The notes beneath the pieces were generated by a model, which did no database searches, was not told the origin of the DNA, and saw nothing but the letters and a program-made list of their open reading frames with translations. Shown here piece by piece: positions 41,294 to 49,586 of a stretch of 64,000 bases of DNA. The translations under genes were made by a program, and so were the position numbers. The number at the start of each line of letters is the position of its first letter. The first letter of the stretch is position 1. The stretch is taken from positions 1 to 64,000 of the forward strand of contig JAEUUL010000026.1 of NCBI GenBank assembly GCA_016787485.1. The letters are read 5' to 3'. Source of the DNA: Bacteroidota bacterium (GTDB lineage: Bacteria > Bacteroidota > Bacteroidia > NS11-12g > UBA955).

Positions 41294-43165
41294 TCAGAAT
41301 CTGAGGTAATCAGCAATCAGCCGGAACTGTGCAGCCTGCCCTGCCCGGAGCAGTTTATCTGCAATTTTACTGTTACCACGCTGGAATACCACACCGGCTG
41401 GCTCATTGTGAAAAACCAGTGCGGTTGAATCGGAAACCAGACCAAAGCCGCCTGTGTAGAAATAGATTGCTGAGGAAACGTGAGGATTGAGCAAACCTGC
41501 CGACCATGAAAACCGTGTGGCTGCTGCTGAATCCGCAATGGCGCACAAAAATGGAGCAATACCGGTTTGGCTCACCACGCGATTTACTGCCATTCCCTTG
41601 TATTGTGGCAACAATGGGGAGCCCCAAACCACAATGGGGATGTGAAAATGCCCCGGGTGGTCATATTCCATGTCCGGATCGCCTATATCCCGGCCATGGT
41701 CCGCCACCAGCACAAAAATGGTGTTGCTAAACCATGGCTTGTGTTGGTTGCTGTTGAAAAAACGCCTCAATTCCCTGTCGGTATACTGTATGGAATTGAA
41801 GAACTTGTGAACCGGCTTACTCCCCTGAACCTGCAAAGGACCTGGAACATCATAAGGTTCGTGGCTACTGAGGGTGAGTGCTCCGGCAAAAAAGGGTTTT
41901 TGCAATGTATCCAGGATAGCGGACAATGAAGAGAACATTGTGCCATCATACATGCCCCATTTGGATTCCCGTGAGCCGGAAAAAGAATGCAGATCTGCCA
42001 CTTGTTGAAATCCTGAATTGCGCAGATAGGCCCCCATATTGGCAAAATCCAGGTCTCCCCCATAAGTAAATACTGTGCGGTATCCTCTGCTGCCAAATAC
42101 CTGTGCAAGGGAGGGCAAACGTGCTGCTTTGTCCGGTTCATTGAGAATGCTTTGCCAGGGTTGTCCGGGCCAGCCACTGAAAACACAGGCCAGTCCTTTG
42201 TCTGTGCGGTCGCCCTGCGCGTAGGCGCGCGTGAAGGCAAGGCCCGTTGCCGCCAGACTGTCTAAAAAGGGCGTATGGTTGCGTTTGCCGCCAAATCGCT
42301 GGGAGACTCCGGCCGTAAAACTTTCCAATACAATTACGACCACATTGGGTCTCTCGGTTTGGGTGAAGGTAAATGCCGTGGAAGGTTTGCCAAATAAGAT
42401 CAAAGACTCGTCCGCCGGAACACCGTGGTTATAGTCTTCGGGATTTACCTTATCCGATTTGTTCGTAACGTAATAAAAGAAATTCCATCCGCTGTTTACC
42501 GCAGCCAGATTGGCCGCCTGCAACGGACTGAAATAGGCGGAACTCTGGGAAATGGGGACATTGCCGGTACCGCCCCGCAACCCAAGTACCAGCAATGGCA
42601 GAATGAGTACCTGCAATGTGGCAGTTTTTACCGACAAACTTGCAGGGGAAGGCCTTTTCAAACCAGAAATGCGGTAATACAGCCAGACAATAACCACCAG
42701 TTCAAACCCCAGAATGCCCCAGGCGGCATCTGAAGAACTGGCTAGGGCTTCATCCGGATGCCTCATATAATCCAGTGCCTGCCGGTTGAACTTACTGCCC
42801 CATACCCTGTACATTTCAGCATCGGCTGCAGAAAGAAAAACAAGGCACACAGTAAGCAGCAGCAGATAGCCTGTGGTCATACTCCATTGGGGTGTCTTGC
42901 GCAGCAACAAACAGAAAAACATGTACAGCCAGACAGGTAAAAAAAGGTAACAGGTCATACTCAGGTCCAGTGGCAAACCATGCCACCAGGTGCCTGCCAT
43001 GTCTGGTGCTGACATTTGACCTGCGGCGCCCCTGTGCAGCAAAAACACGGTGCGTGAAATCCACTGCAGAAGAAAAATGAGGGCAAACTGATAAACCCCA
43101 AATGAAAAAAACCCGAGAGTTCCCGGGTTTTTTTTATGAAACAAAATGTCTTTAATCAGATTCAT
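41294..43165 (-). CDS. LTA-synthase-like sulfatase-domain membrane protein
   Basis: A 623-residue inner-membrane protein with an alkaline-phosphatase-fold periplasmic domain. N-terminal membrane domain 1-200 with about five spans (YQFALIFLLQWISRTVFLL, LSMTCYLFLPVWLYMFFCLLL, GYLLLLTVCLVFLSA, AWGILGFELVVIVWLYY, LQVLILPLLVLGL). Catalytic domain about 270-600: NVVVIVLESFT with metal ligand E281, T321 in QGDRTDKG as nucleophile, and ADHGRD and DHPGHFHIP as later metal ligands. In Bacteroidota such proteins probably transfer a phosphoglycerol- or phosphoethanolamine-type group to a surface glycan or lipid; exact substrate unknown. The ATG overlaps the upstream T9SS gene by 4 nt, and a terminator-like hairpin lies within the first 20 codons. 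Confidence 0.9.
   Translation of the reverse strand: MNLIKDILFHKKNPGTLGFFSFGVYQFALIFLLQWISRTVFLLHRGAAGQMSAPDMAGTWWHGLPLDLSMTCYLFLPVWLYMFFCLLLRKTPQWSMTTGYLLLLTVCLVFLSAADAEMYRVWGSKFNRQALDYMRHPDEALASSSDAAWGILGFELVVIVWLYYRISGLKRPSPASLSVKTATLQVLILPLLVLGLRGGTGNVPISQSSAYFSPLQAANLAAVNSGWNFFYYVTNKSDKVNPEDYNHGVPADESLILFGKPSTAFTFTQTERPNVVVIVLESFTAGVSQRFGGKRNHTPFLDSLAATGLAFTRAYAQGDRTDKGLACVFSGWPGQPWQSILNEPDKAARLPSLAQVFGSRGYRTVFTYGGDLDFANMGAYLRNSGFQQVADLHSFSGSRESKWGMYDGTMFSSLSAILDTLQKPFFAGALTLSSHEPYDVPGPLQVQGSKPVHKFFNSIQYTDRELRRFFNSNQHKPWFSNTIFVLVADHGRDIGDPDMEYDHPGHFHIPIVVWGSPLLPQYKGMAVNRVVSQTGIAPFLCAIADSAAATRFSWSAGLLNPHVSSAIYFYTGGFGLVSDSTALVFHNEPAGVVFQRGNSKIADKLLRAGQAAQFRLIADYLRF
43105..43135 (-). terminator. 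Terminator-like hairpin inside the 5' end of the sulfatase gene
   Basis: On the minus strand, AAAAAAACCCG-GGAACTCT-CGGGTTTTTTT: an 11-bp stem ending in a seven-T tract. It sits within codons about 11-20 of the LTA-synthase-like gene and 27 nt beyond the stop of the upstream NHL/PKD gene, so it could end much of the upstream transcript. The AT arms come from Lys and Phe codons, so chance is possible. Confidence 0.5.
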
Positions 43166-45000
43166 TCTTTGATGAATCTTGCACTTCGCAAAGAACCATC
43201 AGGCAAAGTGCAATGCAGAATATACATACCGCTGTTCAGATGTGTCAATGAGGCTATACCTCCTGTAACAGCGATTTCACTTTTACGGCCATCCAAGCCC
43301 AGCAGGCTATAACGGGTACCGGCAGGCATTCCCTGCACGTGCAACTGGTCTGCAGCCGGGTTAGGGTATACCATGAGTACCGGACCTGACATTTTATTTA
43401 CGCTGTTTACCTGAATGACAATATAAGCATTCTTTGTGGTCGTTCCGAAGCCATTTACATTGGTGGCTTTCAGTGTTACGTTGTACGAGCCGGTTGCTGT
43501 AAATACCACTTTGGGATTCTGGCTTCCATTGTTTGTACCGCCACCATAGGTGTGTGAAGCAGGAGTAATCGTCCACTCCCAGGTGGTGGGACTGTATGAA
43601 GACATATCAATAAATCGCACTGTATCCCCTACAATGGTGGTCGTTTTGTTCGAGGAGAAGTCGGCAGTGGGTTTGGTTGTTGTAGAACTGCTCACATTGA
43701 TATAGTTGCTGATGGTTTTGGGTACACTGCCGGTGCTGTTGGTTGCTGTGAGTGTAACTGTATAGGAGCCGGTATTGTTAAAGGAGATGAACACCACAGA
43801 ATCTGTAAGTTTGGAACCAGCCTGTAAGGTGTAAGTCATAGGGGTAATGGCCCAGGAAAGCGAGGTCCAGAACTTGCTTTTATTGGTCAGTTTAATGGTT
43901 TGGTTAACTGTGGGTGCCGTGTTATTGGCCACAAAATCAGGGACAGGAGGCTGTATAACTGTAATACGGCGAATTACATTGTTTTCGCGGTCGCAGAGGT
44001 AAATACTCTTGTCGGATGCGCGGTAGGTCATCAGTCCCAAATCGCCGAACCTGGCTGCAGTGCCATTGCCATCCTGATATCCACTCAGCGTTGCGCTGCC
44101 GGCATACACAGAAAGTTTGCTGCCATCCCACGACTTGATGCACACAGAATCTGCGATGTAATACACACCGTCCACAAAGACTACATCAACGGGTTGCGAA
44201 AGTCCGGAAACCACTGTACTTACTGCGCCGCTGGTAAGATTAATGCTGCGGATGACGCGGTTGTTGCGGTCTGCCACCAGCAAAGTATTGTCGTCTTTGA
44301 GCCAAATACCCTGAGGAGCATAAAACAAGGCGGAAGTTCCGGTAGCATCTTTAAAACCAGAGGTTCCTCCTTTTCCGGCGAATGTGGTCACAGAACCGCC
44401 GGATAACTTTCGGATGCAGTCATTATTATAATCTGATACATAAATGGTCCCGTTGGAAGTAACAGCAATGTCAGAAGGAGAACCAAATTCTGCATTGGCA
44501 TAGGTACCGTCGGCATATCCACCGGCAAAACTCTTTTTACCTGCTACTGTACTCCACAGGGTTACGTTTGAAGTATTAACAAAGGCTGAACCCTTCCGTA
44601 TAACGTTGTTGTCTTTGTCGCAGATATATACCTCGTTGGTTTTGCGGTTTACGGCCACACCTTCCGGTGTATAAAAGCGGCTCACAGTTCCACTTGCGTT
44701 GTCCAGTCCTATGGAACCCGGGTCGTTGGGGTCGGCCAGTGCTCCGCCGCGAATGCGGCTTGTGCCACCATCGAACAGCATCATGTTGTGCTGGTCGGTA
44801 ACCCAGAACCGGTTGTTGGTATCCACACAGATACCTGCAGGAATGCTGAATTTTTCTGTTGTAAGGGGAGAATTGTTGGGTGTTCCGTTGTAGCCTCCGG
44901 GTACCAGGGTTTGTGTTCCTGCGTACGTTGTAACAGCCTGACTGTACGCCCCCACGGCAGCCAGCAGCATCCCGGAGATCAGGATTGCGGTTTTCTTCAT
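43162..45000 (-). CDS. Secreted NHL beta-propeller / PKD protein with T9SS sorting domain
   Basis: A 612-residue exported protein. Signal peptide about 1-20 (MKKTAILISGMLLAAVGAYSQ). Six NHL repeats about 45-350 build a beta-propeller (FSIPAGICVDTNNRFWVTDQHN, FYTPEGVAVNRKTNEVYICDKDNNVIRK, GSPSDIAVTSNGTIYVSDYNNDCIRK, YAPQGIWLKDDNTLLVADRNNRVIRS). Two PKD modules follow, about 355-440 and 445-530 (VVFTATGSYNVTLKATNVNG). The type A sorting domain is at the end (LMVYPNPAADQLHV ... GGIASLTHLNSGMYILH). Likely secreted by T9SS and attached to the surface; binding partner unknown. Abuts purC without spacer and overlaps the sulfatase gene by 4 nt. Confidence 0.9.
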   Translation of the reverse strand: MKKTAILISGMLLAAVGAYSQAVTTYAGTQTLVPGGYNGTPNNSPLTTEKFSIPAGICVDTNNRFWVTDQHNMMLFDGGTSRIRGGALADPNDPGSIGLDNASGTVSRFYTPEGVAVNRKTNEVYICDKDNNVIRKGSAFVNTSNVTLWSTVAGKKSFAGGYADGTYANAEFGSPSDIAVTSNGTIYVSDYNNDCIRKLSGGSVTTFAGKGGTSGFKDATGTSALFYAPQGIWLKDDNTLLVADRNNRVIRSINLTSGAVSTVVSGLSQPVDVVFVDGVYYIADSVCIKSWDGSKLSVYAGSATLSGYQDGNGTAARFGDLGLMTYRASDKSIYLCDRENNVIRRITVIQPPVPDFVANNTAPTVNQTIKLTNKSKFWTSLSWAITPMTYTLQAGSKLTDSVVFISFNNTGSYTVTLTATNSTGSVPKTISNYINVSSSTTTKPTADFSSNKTTTIVGDTVRFIDMSSYSPTTWEWTITPASHTYGGGTNNGSQNPKVVFTATGSYNVTLKATNVNGFGTTTKNAYIVIQVNSVNKMSGPVLMVYPNPAADQLHVQGMPAGTRYSLLGLDGRKSEIAVTGGIASLTHLNSGMYILHCTLPDGSLRSARFIKE

Positions 45001-45948
45001 TTATGTCAGCTTGGATAATTCGAGTTGAATGTTTTGTTCCATGTCGTCTATGATATTGACGTAGGAACGGCGATTTAGTTGCTTACCGGTCATGGCGGTG
45101 TACAATTCCGTATACCTTTCAGTGATAGAATCCACAAATTCATCCGGCATTTCGGGCACTACCTGTCCCTTTAATCCCTGAAAACCATGTTCCATCAGCC
45201 ATTCCCGCACAAATTCCTTGCTCAGTTGCCGCTGAGGCTGGCCTTTGGACTGCAGTTTCTCGTAGGTGTCGGCATAAAAAAACCGGCTGCTGTCGGGTGT
45301 ATGCACTTCGTCAATCAAAAACAATTTGCCATCTTTTTTGCCAAATTCATATTTGGTATCCACCAGAATAAGGCCATGACCTGCTGCATACTCCCGGCCA
45401 TGCTCGAACAGAGCCAGGGCAGTATCTACCAGTTTCTCCAGTGTTTTCTTTGAAACCAGTTTGCGATCCAGTATTTCCTGCAGGGATATATCCTCGTCGT
45501 GGCCGCTGGTGGCCTTGGTGGCTGGTGTAACTATAGGCTCGGGCAGGCGGTCATTTTCACGCAATCCTTCAGGTAGTCTTTGTCCGCACAGCACTCTTCC
45601 ACCCTCCCGGTATACACGCCAGGCATGTCCGGTAAGGTAGTGGCGCACCACAAACTCAATGGGGATAGCCTCGCAGCGATGCCCGATGGTGACTTGTGGA
45701 TCCGGACTGGAAATTTTCCAGTTGGGCACAATGTGCGAAGTGGAATCCAGAAACACATTGGCCACCTCGGTAAGCACCTGCCCTTTATAGGGAATGCTCT
45801 TGGGCAACACATGGTCGAATGCCGAGATTCTGTCGCAAGCGACAATCACCAGCAAATCTTCTCCAATGGTATATACATCGCGCACTTTGCCACGGTAGAA
45901 CTGAGTCTGGTTCTTAAAAAAATAGTTTGTACTTGTAAGGGCTTTCAT
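45001..45948 (-). CDS. purC: Phosphoribosylaminoimidazole-succinocarboxamide synthase
   Basis: SAICAR synthetase, step 8 of purine synthesis (CAIR + Asp + ATP); cytosolic. 315 residues with the start at ATG 45948 (MKALTSTNYFFKNQTQFYRGKVRDVYTIGEDLLVIVACDRISAFDHVLP), matching the usual PurC opening; ATG 45969 and others upstream are possible. Motifs: RGKVRDVY, DRISAFD, EFVVRHYLTG, LILVDTKYEFG and IDEVHTPDSSRF. It is the longer, fungal/Bacteroidota-type form. Preceded by TATATTTG. Confidence 0.94.
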   Translation of the reverse strand: MKALTSTNYFFKNQTQFYRGKVRDVYTIGEDLLVIVACDRISAFDHVLPKSIPYKGQVLTEVANVFLDSTSHIVPNWKISSPDPQVTIGHRCEAIPIEFVVRHYLTGHAWRVYREGGRVLCGQRLPEGLRENDRLPEPIVTPATKATSGHDEDISLQEILDRKLVSKKTLEKLVDTALALFEHGREYAAGHGLILVDTKYEFGKKDGKLFLIDEVHTPDSSRFFYADTYEKLQSKGQPQRQLSKEFVREWLMEHGFQGLKGQVVPEMPDEFVDSITERYTELYTAMTGKQLNRRSYVNIIDDMEQNIQLELSKLT

Positions 45949-45983
45949 CATCATCAACGCAGTAGTCATACCCACAGATTATG

Positions 45984-45991
45984 CAAATATA
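45984..45991 (-). promoter_or_regulatory. -7 element (TATATTTG) for purC
   Basis: Perfect TAnnTTTG on the minus strand, 15 nt before ATG 45969 and 36 nt before the preferred ATG 45948. No clear -33. Confidence 0.4.
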
Positions 45992-46015
45992 AAGGAATTT
46001 GCAATTTACAGGTTA

Positions 46016-46978
46016 TCAGTGGTTGTCCACATCTTCGGGACTGTGTTTATCGTAGGCTTTTACAATTTCTTTTACAAGGCGGTGTCTCACCACATCTTCT
46101 GTGTTCAGTTCAATCACTGCAATGCCATCAATTCCTTTCAGCAAACGGATTGCCCGGTTCAGACCGCTTTGCTGTTTGCGGGGCAAATCCACCTGGGTCA
46201 GGTCTCCTGTAATAATCATCTTGGCATTGGGCCCCATTCGGGTGAGGAACATTTTCAGCTGCAGGTCGGTGCTGTTCTGGGCCTCATCCAGTATCACATA
46301 GCAATTGTCCAGTGTGCGGCCGCGCATAAATGCAAGCGGAGCAATTTCCACGGTGCGGCTTTCAATCATACTTTTCAGCTTCTCCATAGGAATCATGTCC
46401 TCCAGTGCATCGTACAACGGACGCAGATAAGGGTCAATTTTTTCCTTCAGGTCACCCGGTAAAAAACCCAGGTTCTCCCCTGCTTCAACCGCTGGACGTG
46501 TCAGAATAATGCGGCGGATTTCACGTTCTTTCAGCGCCAGCACGGCAATAGCGACCGCAGTGTATGTTTTCCCGGTACCGGCCGGACCCAGGGCAAACAA
46601 AATATCATTCTTCAGACTGGCCTTAACCATGGCACGCTGATTGGCAGTGCGGGCTTTGATTTTCTGGCCCCGGGTGCCTATCAGCAAGGTGTCATTGTCC
46701 TCCGGACCGGTATCGGCATTGTATCCATTGCCTCCGAATACATCATTGAGGATATGCTGATTTAACTCCCCTTTTTTCAGGTAGTACTTTTCAAGCAATT
46801 CCATTTTGGTTGCAAAATTCTCCAACTCCGTTTCTTCACCCAGCACCTTGATTTCGTCGCCACGGGCAACAAATTGCAACTTTGGAAATTTGCTCTTAAT
46901 GATATTGAGGTGCGTGTTGTTTGCACCATAAAATATTTGCGGATTGATAATCTCCAGCGTGTAAACTCTTTCTGCCAA
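46016..46978 (-). CDS. PhoH-family ATPase
   Basis: A 320-residue cytosolic P-loop ATPase of the PhoH/YbeZ type, linked to RNA metabolism and ribosome maturation. Start set at TTG 46978, because the family begins as here (xAERVYTLEIINPQIFYGANN) and no ATG occurs before residue about 60. Upstream codons of the longer frame lie in or before the promoter. N-terminal KH-like segment about 15-70; ATPase with GPAGTGKTYTA (Walker A), ILTRPAVEAGENLGFLPGDL, CYVILDEAQN (Walker B) and ITGDLTQVDLP. No ybeY is adjacent. Confidence 0.93.
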   Translation of the reverse strand: MAERVYTLEIINPQIFYGANNTHLNIIKSKFPKLQFVARGDEIKVLGEETELENFATKMELLEKYYLKKGELNQHILNDVFGGNGYNADTGPEDNDTLLIGTRGQKIKARTANQRAMVKASLKNDILFALGPAGTGKTYTAVAIAVLALKEREIRRIILTRPAVEAGENLGFLPGDLKEKIDPYLRPLYDALEDMIPMEKLKSMIESRTVEIAPLAFMRGRTLDNCYVILDEAQNSTDLQLKMFLTRMGPNAKMIITGDLTQVDLPRKQQSGLNRAIRLLKGIDGIAVIELNTEDVVRHRLVKEIVKAYDKHSPEDVDNH

Positions 46979-47005
46979 ACTATGCCTTTTTGCTGTTCTT
47001 TTGCA

Positions 47006-47034
47006 CAAAGATACAGGAAGGCGACCTTGGCAAA
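47006..47034 (-). promoter_or_regulatory. Complete Bacteroidota promoter (TTTG-N17-TATCTTTG) for the PhoH gene
   Basis: On the minus strand, TTTG at 47034-47031 and TATCTTTG at 47013-47006, 17-nt spacer. Its predicted start lies downstream of every in-frame ATG/GTG in the longer frame, which supports the TTG start at 46978. It overlaps the divergent gene's start region. Confidence 0.65.
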
Positions 47035-47803
47035 ACCGGTTTTCATTCACATTCTTTCAGACGCGGGTTCAGACCCGCTTGAAACGACTGCTGCACAGGC
47101 AATGGTTTACCGTTTCCTGCCGGAAGCAAAATTGATTTACAGCGCACGCCGGTTTTCTTCGGGTGATGTGGTTTCTTCCGGAATTCTGCTCCGTTTGTTG
47201 CACAATCGGTTTCCCACTCCCACCATTCACTTTTGTTATACCCGCATAAAAAGCCGCGACCCGGGAAGGTATACCGCCGCCTTTACAGATACTGGTGTGT
47301 TTTTTGCCCCGGATTTTGGTATACTGCCCCTTGCACTTGAAGGATTGCAGGTTCGGTATTACGGACTGGACTACCTCCCCCAGGGTGCCGATGCCCTGCA
47401 GGACCTGTATTTGCCCGCCGCCATGCAGGTATTGGACAACAATTACCAGCCACTGCCACACTGGACTGAAAAACCTGCGGTAAGCAGCCCATTGGTTTCA
47501 CCTACCACTGGAGACGGACACTACAGGCTCACTGTGGTTTATTGCGACGATCAGGGAAATGCTTATCTCAATATGGACAAAAACACGTTTGAAACCATTA
47601 CCGCCGGTAAAAAATGGTATATACGTCCTGCATTTAAAGTTGCCATAGAACGCATTTCAACCACCTACCGGGACGAGGATGATGGTGCCGCCCTTGCCTT
47701 GTTTGGCGCAGGAGACCTGCTGCAAATAGCCATTTGCGATGGATCGGCACGCCGCTATCTGGGCCTGGATGTGGCAAAAATGGTACTACTGGAAGTCTTG
47801 TGA
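47027..47803 (+). CDS. Diverged SAM-hydroxide adenosyltransferase-family (DUF62) protein
   Basis: A 258-residue protein with the two-domain layout of the SAM hydroxide adenosyltransferase (fluorinase/chlorinase/DUF62) family. N-terminal domain about 1-150 (VFIHILSDAGSDPLETTAAQAMVYRFLPEAKLIYSARRFSSGDVVSSGILLRLLHNRFP); C-terminal barrel about 165-258 (YRLTVVYCDDQGNAYLNMDKNTFETI ... GAGDLLQIAICDGSARRYLGLDVAKMVLLEV). The usual TTDFG and DPGVG-x-x-R motifs are absent or altered, so the SAM-hydrolysing activity is doubtful. Start at TTG 47027 matches the family N-terminus; ATG 46982 is possible but overlaps the divergent promoter region. Co-transcribed with the next gene (1 nt gap). Confidence 0.75.
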   Translation: MAKPVFIHILSDAGSDPLETTAAQAMVYRFLPEAKLIYSARRFSSGDVVSSGILLRLLHNRFPTPTIHFCYTRIKSRDPGRYTAAFTDTGVFFAPDFGILPLALEGLQVRYYGLDYLPQGADALQDLYLPAAMQVLDNNYQPLPHWTEKPAVSSPLVSPTTGDGHYRLTVVYCDDQGNAYLNMDKNTFETITAGKKWYIRPAFKVAIERISTTYRDEDDGAALALFGAGDLLQIAICDGSARRYLGLDVAKMVLLEVL

Positions 47804-47804
47804 T

Positions 47805-48101
47805 ATGTTTATCCGCATTGTAAAAATGGAGTTTGTTCCGGAAAAGGTTCCGGATTTTCTGGCAGTGTTTGCCGAAGCTGCACCGCAGATACGCAACTTC
47901 CCCGGCTGCGAGAGACTGGAACTGCTGCAAGACCGGCTGCACCCGAATGTACTGTTTACCTACAGCTATTGGGACCACTCAGACTCTCTGGAAGCGTATC
48001 GCAAATCAGACCTGTTTCTGAGCACCTGGGCACGAACCAAAATCCATTTTTGTGCGGCCCCTCAGGCCTGGAGTGTGAACCAGCATACAGTACTGCCCTG
48101 A
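47805..48101 (+). CDS. Antibiotic biosynthesis monooxygenase (ABM) domain protein
   Basis: A 98-residue single-domain ferredoxin-like protein (MFIRIVKMEFVPEKVPDFLAVFAEAAPQIRNFPGCERLELLQDRLHPNVLFTYSYWDHSDSLEAYRKSDLF). It matches the ABM / quinol monooxygenase (YgiN-like) fold: beta-alpha-beta-beta core with the PGC-x-x-L and W-x-s-x-x-L-x-x-Y pattern. These proteins oxidise quinol-type compounds or act in stress; substrate unknown. Starts one base after the preceding stop. Confidence 0.88.
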   Translation: MFIRIVKMEFVPEKVPDFLAVFAEAAPQIRNFPGCERLELLQDRLHPNVLFTYSYWDHSDSLEAYRKSDLFLSTWARTKIHFCAAPQAWSVNQHTVLP

Positions 48102-48105
48102 ATTT

Positions 48106-49506
48106 TCAGGCTTCAAGCCACTTTCCGGGGTTCAGTATCCCGTTTGGGTCAAAAACCTGTTTGATGCCCCGCATCAACTGAAAATGAATGGGATCAAAAA
48201 CCACATCGAGATACTGTTTCTGCACCAGTCCTATTCCATGTTCTCCGCTGATGGTGCCACCCAACTCCCGGCACAATTCAAAAATCTCCCGGATGCCACG
48301 CGGCAGCTCCACATTCCATTGCTCATCCGTCATCTGGTTTTTTAAAATATTCACGTGCAGATTGCCATCGCCGGCGTGGCCATAACAAACCGACTCAAAC
48401 CCATAGCGGTTTCCGATTTCCTTCACACCGGTGAGCAGTGCAGGCAGGGCAGCTCTGGGTACAACGGTATCTTCCTCCTTATATATACTCGCCGATTTTA
48501 CGGTTTCTCCGATGCTGCGCCGCACTTTCCACCATTTGGCTTTCTGGTCTGCTGTGTCTGCCTGCAACACATCCATCACCCGGCATTTTTCCAATGCCGG
48601 AAATAATGTTTCTGCATCGCGGTAAAGTTGTTCCTGGTCGTTGCCATCCAGTTCAATGAGCAGATAATATGCAGCCCCTTCCTGAAACGGGAATGGCGTT
48701 TGGGTAGCGTTTGCACTAAGTTCCACACCCCTGGATTCCATCAGTTCCAGTGCTGAAGGTACGATACCAGTGAGCAATATTTCGTTCACGGCCTTTGCTG
48801 CTTCTCCGGCCCCGGAAAAAGAGGCCAGCATCAGCAGGTCATATTGTGGTTTGGAAACCAGCCGGAATACAATCTTGGTAACCACTCCGAGCAGTCCTTC
48901 GCTGCCCACCATGAGTTGGGTAAGATTGAATCCTGTGCTGTTCTTCACTGTGTTTGCCCCCGTCCAAATCAGTTCCCCGGTGGGCAGTGCAACCTGTAAA
49001 TTCAGCACATAATCCCTCGTGGTACCGTATTTCACTGCGCGGGGACCGCCGCTGCCATGGGCAATGTTGCCGCCCAGAAAACAGGAACCGCGGCTGGCCG
49101 GATCCGGTGGATAATACAGCCCCAATGCTTCGACCTGATCTCTGAAGACCTGATTGATGACCCCTGGTTCAACCGTCGCCTGAAAGTTTTCCATGTCGAG
49201 ATTCAGCACCCTGTTTAGCCGGGAAGTAACCAACACCACACCCGGGTATACCGGCAATGATCCGGCAGACAAACCGGTTCCGGCGCCTCTGGCATACACG
49301 GGTATGCGCGCATCATTGCACAGTTTCAGAACTGCAGCTACTTCCTCTGCTGTAGCCGGGAGCACAGCCAGGGCAGGTTCATACTGCAAATCCTCGGTAT
49401 AATCCCGGCCAAGGGGTTTCAGTGTTTCAGCATCGGTTATCACATTCTCAGCACCACATGCTGCGCGCAGTGCATTTGTCAGGTTTGTATCAGGTTTTTG
49501 AAACAT
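48106..49506 (-). CDS. FAD-linked oxidase of the glycolate/D-lactate oxidase (GlcD) type
   Basis: A 466-residue flavoprotein oxidising a 2-hydroxyacid such as glycolate or D-lactate. Start at ATG 49506 (MFQKPDTNLTNALRAACG). N-terminal PCMH-type FAD-binding domain: PALAVLPATAEEVAAVLKLCNDARIPVYARGAGTGLSAGSLPVYPGVVL and GGNIAHGSGGPRAVKYGTTRDYVLNL. The C-terminal FAD-oxidase domain has CYGHAGDGNLHVNIL and GTISGEHGIGLVQKQYL, the family signatures, followed by IKQVFDPNGILNPGK. No Fe-S partner (GlcE/GlcF) is adjacent, and it has no membrane span. Substrate not certain. Confidence 0.92.
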   Translation of the reverse strand: MFQKPDTNLTNALRAACGAENVITDAETLKPLGRDYTEDLQYEPALAVLPATAEEVAAVLKLCNDARIPVYARGAGTGLSAGSLPVYPGVVLVTSRLNRVLNLDMENFQATVEPGVINQVFRDQVEALGLYYPPDPASRGSCFLGGNIAHGSGGPRAVKYGTTRDYVLNLQVALPTGELIWTGANTVKNSTGFNLTQLMVGSEGLLGVVTKIVFRLVSKPQYDLLMLASFSGAGEAAKAVNEILLTGIVPSALELMESRGVELSANATQTPFPFQEGAAYYLLIELDGNDQEQLYRDAETLFPALEKCRVMDVLQADTADQKAKWWKVRRSIGETVKSASIYKEEDTVVPRAALPALLTGVKEIGNRYGFESVCYGHAGDGNLHVNILKNQMTDEQWNVELPRGIREIFELCRELGGTISGEHGIGLVQKQYLDVVFDPIHFQLMRGIKQVFDPNGILNPGKWLEA

Positions 49507-49586
49507 GCGGGAAATCAGCTTCAAAGAAAATTCATTTCCGTGCGAAAAGCACGAAATCTGCTATACTTGCATACCGTATTGGTAGA

